The notes below the pieces were generated by a model. It ran no database searches. It saw only the letters and a list, made by a program, of their open reading frames with translations, and was not told where the DNA came from. From Candidatus Ruminococcus intestinipullorum (GTDB lineage Bacteria; Bacillota; Clostridia; Lachnospirales; Lachnospiraceae), in the NCBI GenBank assembly GCA_018883985.1, contig JAHLFA010000130.1:1-34023 (forward strand): DNA of 34,023 bases. The letters are read 5' to 3'. Made by a program: the position numbers and the translations under genes. This document shows positions 7,600-15,585 of this stretch, in pieces. Positions within the stretch are counted from its first letter, which is position 1, and every line of letters begins with the position of its first letter.

Positions 7600-9129
7600 T
7601 TAAGGTTCTTCAATCAAATATGAGAATGGCTTAGCTGGTAAATTAGCACTATTAAATAGATTCACTTCTACATACCCAGTATTAGCAAATTCTATCCAGA
7701 TAGGCTCATTTGGGAGCATGTCAAATTCTAAAACAAGACAATTCTGCTTGAGATAGCAATTTTTAAAAGCAATATCCTTTGTCTGTGAGTGGTTTTGTAT
7801 TTTCAAGCCATCTACCGAATTTCCTTTTAAATAAAGTCCCGTACCAGTATGTAAAAAAGTTATGGTAATAGTATATTCATCTCGTGAAGCAGATACAAAT
7901 TCTGGAGATTCACATAAAATATCTTCCCCATATACTTTCCCCCTTGCTAAAAGTGCAAGTCGCTCTCCAACTTCTTTTTTGTGTTTTGGATGAATGTCCC
8001 AATACATGCCTAAATCCATAATAGAAGTCATATAAGTAAAAGGGACTGTATGGCTAACGAGTTCTTGGCGATGACGTATCTGGGAATAACCAGTAGAATC
8101 ACAATTTAACCATTGCCCAAATGGTGCAAGTTGTACGAGTAAAAATGGAAGTTCATCTTGAAATAAGGCTCTCCAATGCTTAATTAGAGCAGAAAGCATT
8201 TGATCATATATGGAAGCATGTCCAGAATCAGATTCGCCTTGATACCATAAAAATCCTTTTAGAGAAAACGGAGCAATTGGTTCTAACATATGGTGGTATA
8301 ATCCACAAGGCCTCCACATATGAAGAGGACCCATAGGAATGGTTGGAGTTCCTCTATGTTCATTCATCCATGTTTGTTGCTCTTCAAAAGAGAGTCCATA
8401 CATCATAGGCTTCCATTCTTCTTGATGAAATGCACTATCTTCATATGCATAACCAATTAAAGATTCCTTTCTAAGTATAAAGGGGTCTTTATTACATATT
8501 TCAGCTTCATATTCATCAAGAAATATTTTAAGTGCAGAATTAGATAGAAGTACTTCTTCAGGTACCCACGCACAGGCTGGGCTGCCACCCCAATTACAGC
8601 CAATAATGCCAATAGGAATATCTAATGCTGGTTGTAGTGAACGGGCAAAACAATAGGCAGGAGCTGAGAATGTCTCCCAAGCAGAATCGTGTTCAAAGAA
8701 CCAGTATCCACTGTCAGAGGTGTCTTTTTGTTGACCTTCAAATGCGATACGAGGCACATTAAACATTCTTATATTAGGGTTCAAAGTATAATTTTTTATT
8801 TCACTCCAATGGGCATCATAACGAAGAAAATATTCCATATTAGATTGTCCACCAGCCAACCAAACATCACCTACAGCAATATCAGTAATTGTGTAAATAG
8901 GGTAGTTAGGAATATCACAAAGTATAGTCATTTCCATACCATAGCAAGCAGAATGTGCAGGCAGAACACATTTCCACTTATGTTCTATTACTTGTGTCAT
9001 AACACGATTTTTGCCAAAGCAAACAGTAATCCACGCATTTTCCGGACCTTCTCCCCAAACAGTTATGGGTTTATCTCTTTGTATTACCATATGATCTTGA
9101 AAAAGTGATGCTAATGTCAATTGTTTCAT
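7600..9129 (-). CDS. Sialate O-acetylesterase family protein
   Basis: A 509-aa SGNH-type carbohydrate esterase that would remove O-acetyl groups from sialic acid or other sugars. Visible motifs are GGQSNME with the nucleophile Ser96, the oxyanion block CNWGGSPACAW, WYQGESD in the centre, and a DIHP block that should supply the catalytic Asp/His pair. A beta-sandwich-like N-terminal segment and C-terminal strands frame the catalytic domain, as usual in this family. No signal peptide is seen (the start is MKQLTLASLFQDHM), so the enzyme is probably cytoplasmic and acts on imported sugars. An AGGAGG site precedes the ATG. It lies 21 nt behind the AraC regulator gene on the same strand, so both are probably one operon. 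The exact substrate is unknown. Confidence 0.88.
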   Translation of the reverse strand: MKQLTLASLFQDHMVIQRDKPITVWGEGPENAWITVCFGKNRVMTQVIEHKWKCVLPAHSACYGMEMTILCDIPNYPIYTITDIAVGDVWLAGGQSNMEYFLRYDAHWSEIKNYTLNPNIRMFNVPRIAFEGQQKDTSDSGYWFFEHDSAWETFSAPAYCFARSLQPALDIPIGIIGCNWGGSPACAWVPEEVLLSNSALKIFLDEYEAEICNKDPFILRKESLIGYAYEDSAFHQEEWKPMMYGLSFEEQQTWMNEHRGTPTIPMGPLHMWRPCGLYHHMLEPIAPFSLKGFLWYQGESDSGHASIYDQMLSALIKHWRALFQDELPFLLVQLAPFGQWLNCDSTGYSQIRHRQELVSHTVPFTYMTSIMDLGMYWDIHPKHKKEVGERLALLARGKVYGEDILCESPEFVSASRDEYTITITFLHTGTGLYLKGNSVDGLKIQNHSQTKDIAFKNCYLKQNCLVLEFDMLPNEPIWIEFANTGYVEVNLFNSANLPAKPFSYLIEEP

Positions 9130-9150
9130 AATGATTTCCTCCTAAAATTA

Positions 9151-10035
9151 TTATTCGCATTCTGTACGTGAAGTGCATTCAGGTGTATACATGTTTCGAA
9201 AAGCTGAGGGGGTACACCCCTTTATTTGTTTGAACATTCTATTAAAAGCGGAGATGCTAGAAAATCCAGAACGAATAGAAATCTCCGTGATAGTATATTC
9301 AGGATGAATTAATAGCTGTTCAGCATGTAGGATTCTTTTTTGATTTAGAAATTTATAAAAAGATACCTTTGTAAATTGTTTAAATAAGCGAGTGAAATGG
9401 TACTTGCTAAATCCAGCCAAGTCTGCAATAAAGTCTAGTGTAAGGTCTTCCATATAATGGGCATTAATATAATCGCAGATGTCCAAAAATTTTTCAGCAT
9501 ATTCTTGCTGCTTAGAAATACCAACATCAAAATGTGTATTGGATTCTGTATAATTTTTTCCTAGAAGAACAAGTATTTCGAGGATTTTAAAATAAATAAA
9601 GGTTTCCGTAAATGTGCCGTTACTGAAGTATTCATCATGAATGGACATTAAAATCTGAATTATTTGAGTATGAATGGTGGGGTATGTTTTTTTAGTAATA
9701 ATTGTTAGAGGAGCCAAAAAAGATAAGATAGTATTAGGTTCCTTCATTGCATGAAAAACGGAACAATCAATCTGAAAAATGAGGCGTTTTCCACGTTCTG
9801 GAGCAGTTAACTTATGTAATGTTCCAGATATAATTAAAGCAATATCGTATTCTTCTAAGCGAAAAGTTTTATCACCACAGGTTATGTCATACCAGTTATT
9901 GATAGGCATTATAATCTCAATAGGGGTATGCCAATGCAGTGGGTAATTTTCAAACTTATTATTATGATATACTTTGATAGATGGCAATTTTTTAAAATTT
10001 ACGGTTTCAAATATACCATTTAAATTCTCAATCAT
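9151..10035 (-). CDS. AraC-family transcriptional regulator
   Basis: A 294-aa protein with a cupin-type sensing domain (about 20-150, with HWHTPIEI near its start) and a C-terminal pair of helix-turn-helix units: DFIADLAGFSKYHFTRLFK and then ITEISIRSGFSSISAFNRMFK with the family's closing CTPSAFR. It should bind DNA as a regulator that responds to a sugar or sugar derivative. The esterase gene follows at 21 nt and is the likely target. An AAGAAAGGA ribosome site precedes the ATG, and a TTGATT-N17-TATAAT promoter lies at 10089-10117. A pair of identical 10-bp repeats spaced by 21 bp at 10189-10219 is a candidate binding site. Confidence 0.9.
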   Translation of the reverse strand: MIENLNGIFETVNFKKLPSIKVYHNNKFENYPLHWHTPIEIIMPINNWYDITCGDKTFRLEEYDIALIISGTLHKLTAPERGKRLIFQIDCSVFHAMKEPNTILSFLAPLTIITKKTYPTIHTQIIQILMSIHDEYFSNGTFTETFIYFKILEILVLLGKNYTESNTHFDVGISKQQEYAEKFLDICDYINAHYMEDLTLDFIADLAGFSKYHFTRLFKQFTKVSFYKFLNQKRILHAEQLLIHPEYTITEISIRSGFSSISAFNRMFKQIKGCTPSAFRNMYTPECTSRTECE

Positions 10036-10088
10036 AACAAAATCCTTTCTTTAAACAAGTCTAAAAATTGCTATTTAAGCATGTAAGT

Positions 10089-10117
10089 ATTATATAAATC
10101 ATGGTATTAAAAATCAA
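10089..10117 (-). promoter_or_regulatory. Promoter of the AraC-esterase operon
   Basis: On the minus strand: TTGATT (10112-10117), a 17-nt spacer and a consensus TATAAT (10089-10094), about 54 nt before the AraC start codon. A small palindrome, AAACAT-GTA-ATGTTT (10134-10148), lies just upstream of the -35 box and may bind a regulator. Confidence 0.7.
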
Positions 10118-10188
10118 TAATAAAATACAAAATAAACATGTAATGTTTAAAAATAAATAATTAATATAAAATAATGCATAAAAATATG

Positions 10189-10219
10189 AGCAATAATTAA
10201 TGATTGAATAGCAATAATT
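10189..10219. repeat. Direct repeat with 21-bp period, candidate AraC site
   Basis: AGCAATAATT occurs exactly at 10189-10198 and again at 10210-10219. The 21-bp start-to-start distance is two helical turns, the spacing used by AraC-type activators for their two half sites. It lies between the AraC gene and the asparagine synthetase gene. Its identity as the AraC site is inferred. Confidence 0.5.
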
Positions 10220-10224
10220 TGAAA

Positions 10225-10234
10225 GGGGGGGGGG
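10225..10234. repeat. Run of ten G
   Basis: Ten consecutive G in AT-rich DNA, directly after a TTGAAA (10219-10224) that could be a -35 box. With a possible TATGCT -10 box at 10244-10249 the spacer would be 19 nt, two more than ideal, so a change in G number could alter promoter strength. The tract is seen; a switching role is inferred. Confidence 0.6.
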
Positions 10235-10278
10235 ATAATTTGATATGCTAATTTCAATAAATATCTAATATCAAAAGA

Positions 10279-10323
10279 AAAAGGAGGATGAAGTTGAATA
10301 ATCTTTCCATAGTTGTCATCTAA
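10279..10323 (+). other. Strong ribosome site with a 9-11 codon mini-frame
   Basis: AAAAAGGAGG is followed 6 nt later by TTG and a frame reading NNLSIVVI before a stop at 10321-10323 (an overlapping ATG at 10288 gives two more codons). LSIVVI is how many family 2 glycosyltransferases begin, so this could be the severed start of a lost gene. It could also be a leader peptide. The rest of 10036-10381 holds only the promoters and repeats listed separately. Confidence 0.3.
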
Positions 10324-10341
10324 TCAATATTGATTTATAAT
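10313..10341 (+). promoter_or_regulatory. Promoter of the asparagine synthetase family gene
   Basis: TTGTCA (10313-10318), a 17-nt spacer and a consensus TATAAT (10336-10341) predict a start near 10348, about 34 nt before the ATG at 10382. Confidence 0.7.
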
Positions 10342-10381
10342 ACTACAAAGCATGAAAATATTTTGTAGGAGAGAGATACAG

Positions 10382-11920
10382 ATGATAAGTGTGCAGGAAT
10401 ACAGAGGACATATTAGAAACTGGGAGGCTCTTTGTGAGAGATTAGGGATAGATACTTCTTTGTCAAGAGAAGAGAGAGAGCCACTTATTTTGGTAAAGGC
10501 GTATGAAACATGGGGCTATGAAATGGCTGACCATATGCATGGGATGTTTGCCTTTGCATTGTGGGATGATAAAGAGAAGAAACTTTTCTGTTTGAGAGAT
10601 CATTTTGGAACAAAACCATTCTATTATTATGAAACACAAGACGGACAACTTCTTTTTGGAACGACTATCGGGAAAATTTTAGAGCAGCCAGGTTTTGTGA
10701 AGCAATTGAATGAAGAGATGTTGCAATTATATTTAAGCTTTACATATGTAGCTGGTGAAAATACATTTTTCCGTGGAGTTAAAAAATTAATGCCAGGACA
10801 TTACCTAGTTTGGCAAGATGGAAGATTACAAATAGAACGTTACTTTACACCACAGTTTCACCCAGATGAAGAGAGAAGTCTAAATGAATGGGCAGATGAA
10901 ATTCACCAAACACTTCTAGAGATTATGCCAGAAGTAAAAGATAAAGATGAGGTTGCAGAGTCCTTTTTATCAGGTGGTGTAGACTCTTCTTACGTATTGG
11001 CAGTTTCAGATGTGGAAATGAGTGATTCCTGTGGTTACGAGGAAGAGCGATTTGATGAATCTAAACTGGCGAAAAAGACAGCGGAAATTTTAGGACGAAA
11101 AAATTCCAGATGTTTGATTACACCAGAACAATATTTTGACATTGTACCTTATGTTATGTATCATATGGAACAACCGTTAGGAGATGCATCAGCCATTGCC
11201 TTTGCAATTGCTTGTAGAGAAACAGCGAAGCATACAAAGTTATGCTATTCAGGGGAAGGTGCAGATGAGTTTTTCGGTGGTTACAATATTTATCGTAATG
11301 CAGAGAAATATGGAGAGAATTTAAGTCAATTTTATGTTGGAAATACCAATATAATGAAAGAAGAGGAAAAGAAAACAATTCTCAAAAAATATGACCCAGA
11401 TGTGCTTCCTTTGGAAGTAGTAAACTACATTTATGAGGAAACACAAGGCTTAGATCCTTTGACAAAAATGTCTGATGTAGATATTCAGATTTGGTTAGAA
11501 GGGGATATCTATCTAAATGTTGATAAGATGAGTCATGCAGCTGGTTTAGAAATTAGAATGCCTCTAACTGATAGAAGAATCTTTGATATTGCAGCAAGAA
11601 TTCCAGCAAAGTATAAAGTGGATGAAGAACAAAACAAGATAGCACTGCGTACGGCAGCAGCAAAGGTTCTTCCTGAAGAAATCGCATTTCGTAAAAAGTT
11701 AGGATTTATTGTTCCAATACGTATCTGGATGGCAGATGAAAGGTACAATCAGGATGTAAAGGATAAATTTAGAAGTTCAGTGGCAGAACAATTTTTCCAT
11801 GTAGATGAAATTAATAAGATTTTAGAAGATTATTTACAGGGAAATTCAGATAATTGGAGAAAAGTGTGGACAATTTATACATTCCTTGTATGGTATGAGG
11901 AATACTTTGTAAAAAGATAA
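10382..11920 (+). CDS. Asparagine synthetase B family protein lacking the Cys nucleophile
   Basis: A 512-aa protein with a full synthetase half: the ATP-pyrophosphatase loop SGGVDSS (197-203), the GEGADEFFGGY block, and the C-terminal segment EIRMPLTDRRIF followed by RKKLGFIVP. This half makes asparagine, or a similar amide, from aspartate and ATP through an adenylate. The glutaminase half is incomplete: the protein starts MISVQEYRGHI, lacks the N-terminal Cys and the first part of the amidotransferase domain, and joins the canonical fold only near MHGMFAFALWD. Glutamine hydrolysis in cis is therefore not expected; it may use free ammonia. I recall similar short homologues in Lachnospiraceae, so this is probably a natural form and not fresh damage. 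The ATG at 10382 is preferred over 10352 because TAGGAGAG lies about 9 nt before it. Confidence 0.85.
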   Translation: MISVQEYRGHIRNWEALCERLGIDTSLSREEREPLILVKAYETWGYEMADHMHGMFAFALWDDKEKKLFCLRDHFGTKPFYYYETQDGQLLFGTTIGKILEQPGFVKQLNEEMLQLYLSFTYVAGENTFFRGVKKLMPGHYLVWQDGRLQIERYFTPQFHPDEERSLNEWADEIHQTLLEIMPEVKDKDEVAESFLSGGVDSSYVLAVSDVEMSDSCGYEEERFDESKLAKKTAEILGRKNSRCLITPEQYFDIVPYVMYHMEQPLGDASAIAFAIACRETAKHTKLCYSGEGADEFFGGYNIYRNAEKYGENLSQFYVGNTNIMKEEEKKTILKKYDPDVLPLEVVNYIYEETQGLDPLTKMSDVDIQIWLEGDIYLNVDKMSHAAGLEIRMPLTDRRIFDIAARIPAKYKVDEEQNKIALRTAAAKVLPEEIAFRKKLGFIVPIRIWMADERYNQDVKDKFRSSVAEQFFHVDEINKILEDYLQGNSDNWRKVWTIYTFLVWYEEYFVKR

Positions 11921-11946
11921 TTTATCACTTTATTGCAAAAAAGTAA

Positions 11947-11975
11947 TTGACAAATTTAAGTAAGATAGTTAAAAT
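11947..11975 (+). promoter_or_regulatory. Promoter of the trpXYZ operon
   Basis: A consensus TTGACA (11947-11952), a 17-nt spacer and TAAAAT (11970-11975), directly before the T-box leader. Confidence 0.8.
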
Positions 11976-11984
11976 GACCTTATC

Positions 11985-12256
11985 AAAAGCAAAACCGATG
12001 AGAAAGAGGAGTAAGATTTAGAGAAAATCACAGAGAGCGGCAGAGGGTGGAAATGCTGTATGGACTTTAATTCTGAATGGACTTTCGAGGGCAGTCTGAA
12101 ATGAAAAGAGTAGGCGCTGTCGGGAACCGAACCCGTTATCAATCAGGAGCGTATGACTGTACGTGAGAAAGTGGACGTTTGTCAATTTGAGTGGTACCGC
12201 GATAATAGAGAATGAATTTATTACCGTCTCAAGCAGAATGCTTGGGGCGGTTTTTT
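11985..12256 (+). promoter_or_regulatory. Tryptophan T-box riboswitch with terminator
   Basis: The leader shows the T-box landmarks in order: a GATGAG kink-turn start near 11997, an AGTAA internal loop, the distal CAGAGAG and GGGTGGAA apical elements, the specifier loop CTGAATGGACTTTCGAG with codon TGG at 12078-12080, a stem with GGGAACC, the T-box GTGGTACCGCG (12191-12201), and a terminator. In the terminator, 12224-12234 pairs with 12240-12250 (11 bp including G-U pairs) ahead of TTTTTT (12251-12256). Uncharged tRNA-Trp should stabilise the antiterminator and switch the operon on. The TGG assignment fits the downstream transporter, a family known to be under Trp T-boxes. Confidence 0.93.
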
Positions 12257-12362
12257 GTATTGTAGGAAAGTTTTATTAAATTTTTCATAGTATAATAAAT
12301 CAGTCAAATTCCTGTATACTTAAAACCTTGCTTTTGAAAATGTAAAAAAGGAGAGGAAAAAT

Positions 12363-13355
12363 ATGAGAAGAAAATTATTTGCAGTTATGTTGACATTGGG
12401 GTTAGTTACTAGCTTAGTGGCTTGTTCAGGGGAAAATAAGAGTTCAGATGAAAAGGTATATGTAGTTGGAATTTCACAGTTTGCACAGCATGGTTCTTTA
12501 GAAAATTGTAAAGAGGGATTTATAGAGGGATTAAGGGAAAGTGGATTTGTAGAAGGAGAAAATTTAAAAATAGAAGAAAAAAATGCAGCGGCAGATCAGG
12601 GGACAGCAAAGCAAATTAGTGATACATTTGTAGCTGATGGGGTGGATTTGATTTGTGGAATTGCAACACCAAGTGCACAAGCAGCATATAACTCAGCAAT
12701 GAATACAAATATTCCTGTTATTTATACAGCTGTTACGGATCCAGTTTCGGCAAAATTAGCACAAAAAGATGGTATGCCAATAGGAGAAGTGACTGGCACA
12801 AGTGATGAGCTTCCAATTCGTCAGCAGTTAGAATTGATTCGGGAAATTCTTCCAGAAGCAAAAAAGATAGGAATTATGTATACCACAAGTGAGGCGAATT
12901 CGGTTTCTGCTCTTGCCATTTATCAGGAGCTATCGAAAGAATATGGATTTACAATTGTGGAAAGTGGAATTACACAAACAGCAGATATCTCATTAGCAGT
13001 AGATACTTTATTAGATGAAGTTGATTGTTTAACAAACCTAACAGATAATACCGTTGTAAATTCTCTTCCAACAATATTAGATAAGGCGAATAAAAGAAAT
13101 ATTCCTGTTTTTGGAAGTGAAATAGAACAGGTGAAGCTAGGGTGCTTAGCAGCAGAAGGACTTGATTACATAGAACTGGGCAAACAAACGGGGAAAATGG
13201 CAGCTGCGATATTAAAAGGAGAAAAGAAAGCATCTGAATATAAATATGAAACAATTACACAGCCAGGTCTATATATAAATATGACAACAGCTGAAAGTTT
13301 GGATATTGCAATTACAGATGAGTTATTAGAACGTGCAATAGACGTTATTTATTAA
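12363..13355 (+). CDS. trpX: Tryptophan ABC importer, substrate-binding lipoprotein
   Basis: A 330-aa lipoprotein. The signal peptide MRRKLFAVMLTLGLVTSLVA is followed by the lipobox cysteine Cys21, so the mature protein is anchored outside the membrane. The rest is an ABC_sub_bind family periplasmic-binding fold (starting VYVVGISQFAQHG), common to the TrpXYZ type. It lies behind a T-box with a tryptophan codon and directly before its permease (30 nt) and ATPase, so tryptophan or a precursor is the likely ligand. An AAAAAGGAGAGG ribosome site lies before the ATG. The family is firm; the ligand rests on the T-box specifier. Confidence 0.88.
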   Translation: MRRKLFAVMLTLGLVTSLVACSGENKSSDEKVYVVGISQFAQHGSLENCKEGFIEGLRESGFVEGENLKIEEKNAAADQGTAKQISDTFVADGVDLICGIATPSAQAAYNSAMNTNIPVIYTAVTDPVSAKLAQKDGMPIGEVTGTSDELPIRQQLELIREILPEAKKIGIMYTTSEANSVSALAIYQELSKEYGFTIVESGITQTADISLAVDTLLDEVDCLTNLTDNTVVNSLPTILDKANKRNIPVFGSEIEQVKLGCLAAEGLDYIELGKQTGKMAAAILKGEKKASEYKYETITQPGLYINMTTAESLDIAITDELLERAIDVIY

Positions 13356-13385
13356 AAGGATGTGTAAAGAAGTGGGGGATTACGG

Positions 13386-14249
13386 ATGAATATTTTTATC
13401 ACAGTTTTAGAACAAGGCTTGATTTATGGAATTTTGGCTCTAGGAGTCTATATAACATATAAAATATTGGATTTTCCAGATTTGACGGTAGATGGAAGTT
13501 TTCCACTTGGGGCAGCTGTAACAGCAGCAATGATTACAAAAGGAGTAAATCCTTATTTGACAATTTTTGTATCTTTTGGAGTGGGTGCATTGGCAGGAAC
13601 ATGTACTGGACTCATTCATGTGAAATGTAAAGTTAGAGACTTACTGTCTGGAATTATAATGATGACTGCATTATGGACAATAAATTTAAGGATTGCAGGA
13701 ACAGCTAACGTTCCCATATTTGGAGAAGAAAGTATTTTTGATTTTTCAAAGCTTAGTGCATCAGTGTATAAAGTTTTAATTATCATTTTAGTAATCAGTA
13801 TAGTAAGTAAGATTCTATTAGATTTTTACTTAAATACAAAGTCTGGCTTACTTTTAAGAGCAGTAGGTGATAATGCCAATGTAGTGACTTCTTTAGCAAA
13901 AGATCAGGGGAATGTTAAAATATTAGGACTTGCTATTGCTAATGGCCTTGTAGCTTTATCTGGATGTATTTTTTGCCAAGAACAGAGAGTATTTGAAATT
14001 TCAAGTGGAACAGGTGCAATTGTAATAGGGTTAGCGAGTGTTATTATTGGAACGAGCTTATTCAAGAAAATAAGATGGGTAAACAATACAACAGCAGTTT
14101 TAATTGGAGCAATTTTATATAAAGCATGTGTAGCAATTGCATTGAAGTTCTTTGAACCACAAGATATGAAATTGATTACAGCAGTGTTATTTTTAGTGAT
14201 ATTGGTTGGAAGTATGGAGAGGAAGAAGAGGGTGAGAAGAAATGCTTGA
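13386..14249 (+). CDS. trpY: Tryptophan ABC importer, permease
   Basis: A 287-aa membrane protein with about eight to nine hydrophobic segments, of the branched-chain amino acid permease type (LivH-like). The early DFPDLTVDGSFPLGAAV block and the mid-protein GLLLRAVGDNANVV block are characteristic. It would form the membrane channel for the lipoprotein encoded 30 nt upstream. A G-rich site (GTGGGGG) precedes the ATG. The last 8 nt overlap the start of the ATPase gene, which implies coupled translation. Confidence 0.88.
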   Translation: MNIFITVLEQGLIYGILALGVYITYKILDFPDLTVDGSFPLGAAVTAAMITKGVNPYLTIFVSFGVGALAGTCTGLIHVKCKVRDLLSGIIMMTALWTINLRIAGTANVPIFGEESIFDFSKLSASVYKVLIIILVISIVSKILLDFYLNTKSGLLLRAVGDNANVVTSLAKDQGNVKILGLAIANGLVALSGCIFCQEQRVFEISSGTGAIVIGLASVIIGTSLFKKIRWVNNTTAVLIGAILYKACVAIALKFFEPQDMKLITAVLFLVILVGSMERKKRVRRNA

Positions 14250-15015
14250 GTTAAGAGGAATTGATAAATATTATAATCCAGGGACAGTTCATGAGATGTG
14301 TTTATTTCATAATTTTAATTTGAAAATAGAACGAGGAGAGTTTGTTTCTGTGGTAGGAAGCAATGGTTCAGGGAAAACTTCTATGTTAAATATTTTATGT
14401 GGGAGTATTCCAATAGAATCAGGGCAAATTCTAATGGATGGGTTAGATATTTCCAAGATGAAGGAATATAACCGAAATAGAAAAATAGGTCGTGTATATC
14501 AAAATCCATCTATGGGAACTTGTCCTTCTATGACTATTTTAGAAAATATGTCTTTAGCAGATCATAAAGGCAAAATGTTTGGATTAAGCAGAGGTGTGAA
14601 TAAAGCACGTAAGTCGTATTATCAAGAATTGTTAAGCCAGTTAAATTTAGGTTTGGAAGATAAGATGGATGTGAAGGTAGGCGTTCTCTCAGGTGGACAA
14701 AGGCAGGCAATGGCACTTTTGATGTCTACGATGACACCAATTGAATTTTTGATTTTAGATGAACATACAGCTGCTCTAGATCCGAAAACGGCAGAATTAA
14801 TTATGCAATTGACGGATGAGATTATCAAAAAGAAGAACCTAACTACAATTATGGTTACACATAATTTACGGTATGCTGTTGAGTATGGAAGCAGACTGCT
14901 GATGATGCATCAAGGCGAAGTAGTAATGGATGCAGCGGGGGAGAAGAAACAGCTAATGAAAGTATCTGATATTTTAGATAAATTTAATCAAATTAGTATT
15001 GAGTGTGGAAACTAG
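14242..15015 (+). CDS. trpZ: Tryptophan ABC importer, ATP-binding protein
   Basis: A 257-aa ABC ATPase of the amino acid importer type. Walker A is GSNGSGKT (39-46), the signature LSGGQ is at 149-153, and Walker B ends in DE with Glu174, followed by HTAALDP and the switch histidine in MVTHN. All catalytic residues are present. It starts inside the permease gene (8-nt overlap) and closes the T-box-controlled operon. It should power uptake through the upstream permease. Confidence 0.9.
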   Translation: MLELRGIDKYYNPGTVHEMCLFHNFNLKIERGEFVSVVGSNGSGKTSMLNILCGSIPIESGQILMDGLDISKMKEYNRNRKIGRVYQNPSMGTCPSMTILENMSLADHKGKMFGLSRGVNKARKSYYQELLSQLNLGLEDKMDVKVGVLSGGQRQAMALLMSTMTPIEFLILDEHTAALDPKTAELIMQLTDEIIKKKNLTTIMVTHNLRYAVEYGSRLLMMHQGEVVMDAAGEKKQLMKVSDILDKFNQISIECGN

Positions 15016-15026
15016 CAGAAAAATAG

Positions 15027-15077
15027 TTGACAATTCAAGTGTTGTTTTTTATACTTATAAAAGTTAGGATACTAACT
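15027..15077 (+). promoter_or_regulatory. Promoter and palindromic operator of the marR-ABC exporter operon
   Basis: TTGACA (15027-15032), a 17-nt spacer and TATACT (15050-15055) form a near-consensus promoter. Just downstream, AGTTAG-GATA-CTAACT (15062-15077) is a perfect 6-bp inverted repeat at the expected transcription start. It is the natural site for autorepression by the MarR protein encoded next. Confidence 0.8.
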
Positions 15078-15102
15078 ATTGGAAAGGATAAAGGGGAGTG
15101 CT

Positions 15103-15585
15103 ATGCAAGAGACACAGAAATCTGAGATTTTTACGAGTGGCCTGATTCATATGCTGTCAAATAAAATGAAAAGACATAATGCATCTTGGGAGGAAGGTGA
15201 TGGATTAACACCCATCCAAAAGCATGTATTGAAATTTGTACTATTTGAAACGATGAATCGGGAAGTATATCAAAAAGATATTGAGGAAGAATTTCAGATT
15301 AGAAAATCTACTGCAACTGGTATTTTACAGTTACTAGAGAAGAATGGATTTATAAGTCGAGAGTACAATGAGCAGGATGCTCGATTTAAGAGAATTGTAC
15401 CAACAAGTAAATCAGAAGCCATGCGTTTTAGTATATTAGAAGATATCAGAAAGAGAGAGAAACTTTTGTTGAAAAATTGTTCTAAGGAGCAGGTAGAAGT
15501 TTGCAGAACGGTTTTATTTCAGATGTTAGACAATCTTGCACAGTGTGAAAAAGAGGATAAGGAGGAGCATAAAAAACATGAATAA
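15103..15585 (+). CDS. MarR-family transcriptional regulator
   Basis: A 160-aa winged-helix protein. The recognition region (QKDIEEEFQIRKSTATGIL) and the wing (REYNEQDARFKRIVPT) are typical of MarR repressors of drug efflux. The ATG at 15103 is chosen because AAGGGGAG lies 6 nt before it; an in-frame TTG at 15079 lacks such a site and overlaps the operator. The 3' end overlaps the first exporter gene by 8 nt. The palindrome at 15062-15077 is the probable binding site, so the operon is likely derepressed by a lipophilic compound that the exporter removes. Confidence 0.9.
   Translation: MQETQKSEIFTSGLIHMLSNKMKRHNASWEEGDGLTPIQKHVLKFVLFETMNREVYQKDIEEEFQIRKSTATGILQLLEKNGFISREYNEQDARFKRIVPTSKSEAMRFSILEDIRKREKLLLKNCSKEQVEVCRTVLFQMLDNLAQCEKEDKEEHKKHE

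Noticed and set aside
10343-10368. CTACAAA/TTTGTAG hairpin overlapping the ribosome site of the asparagine synthetase gene
   Set aside because: The predicted transcription start from the promoter at 10313-10341 is near 10348, so the 5' arm would be largely absent from the RNA.
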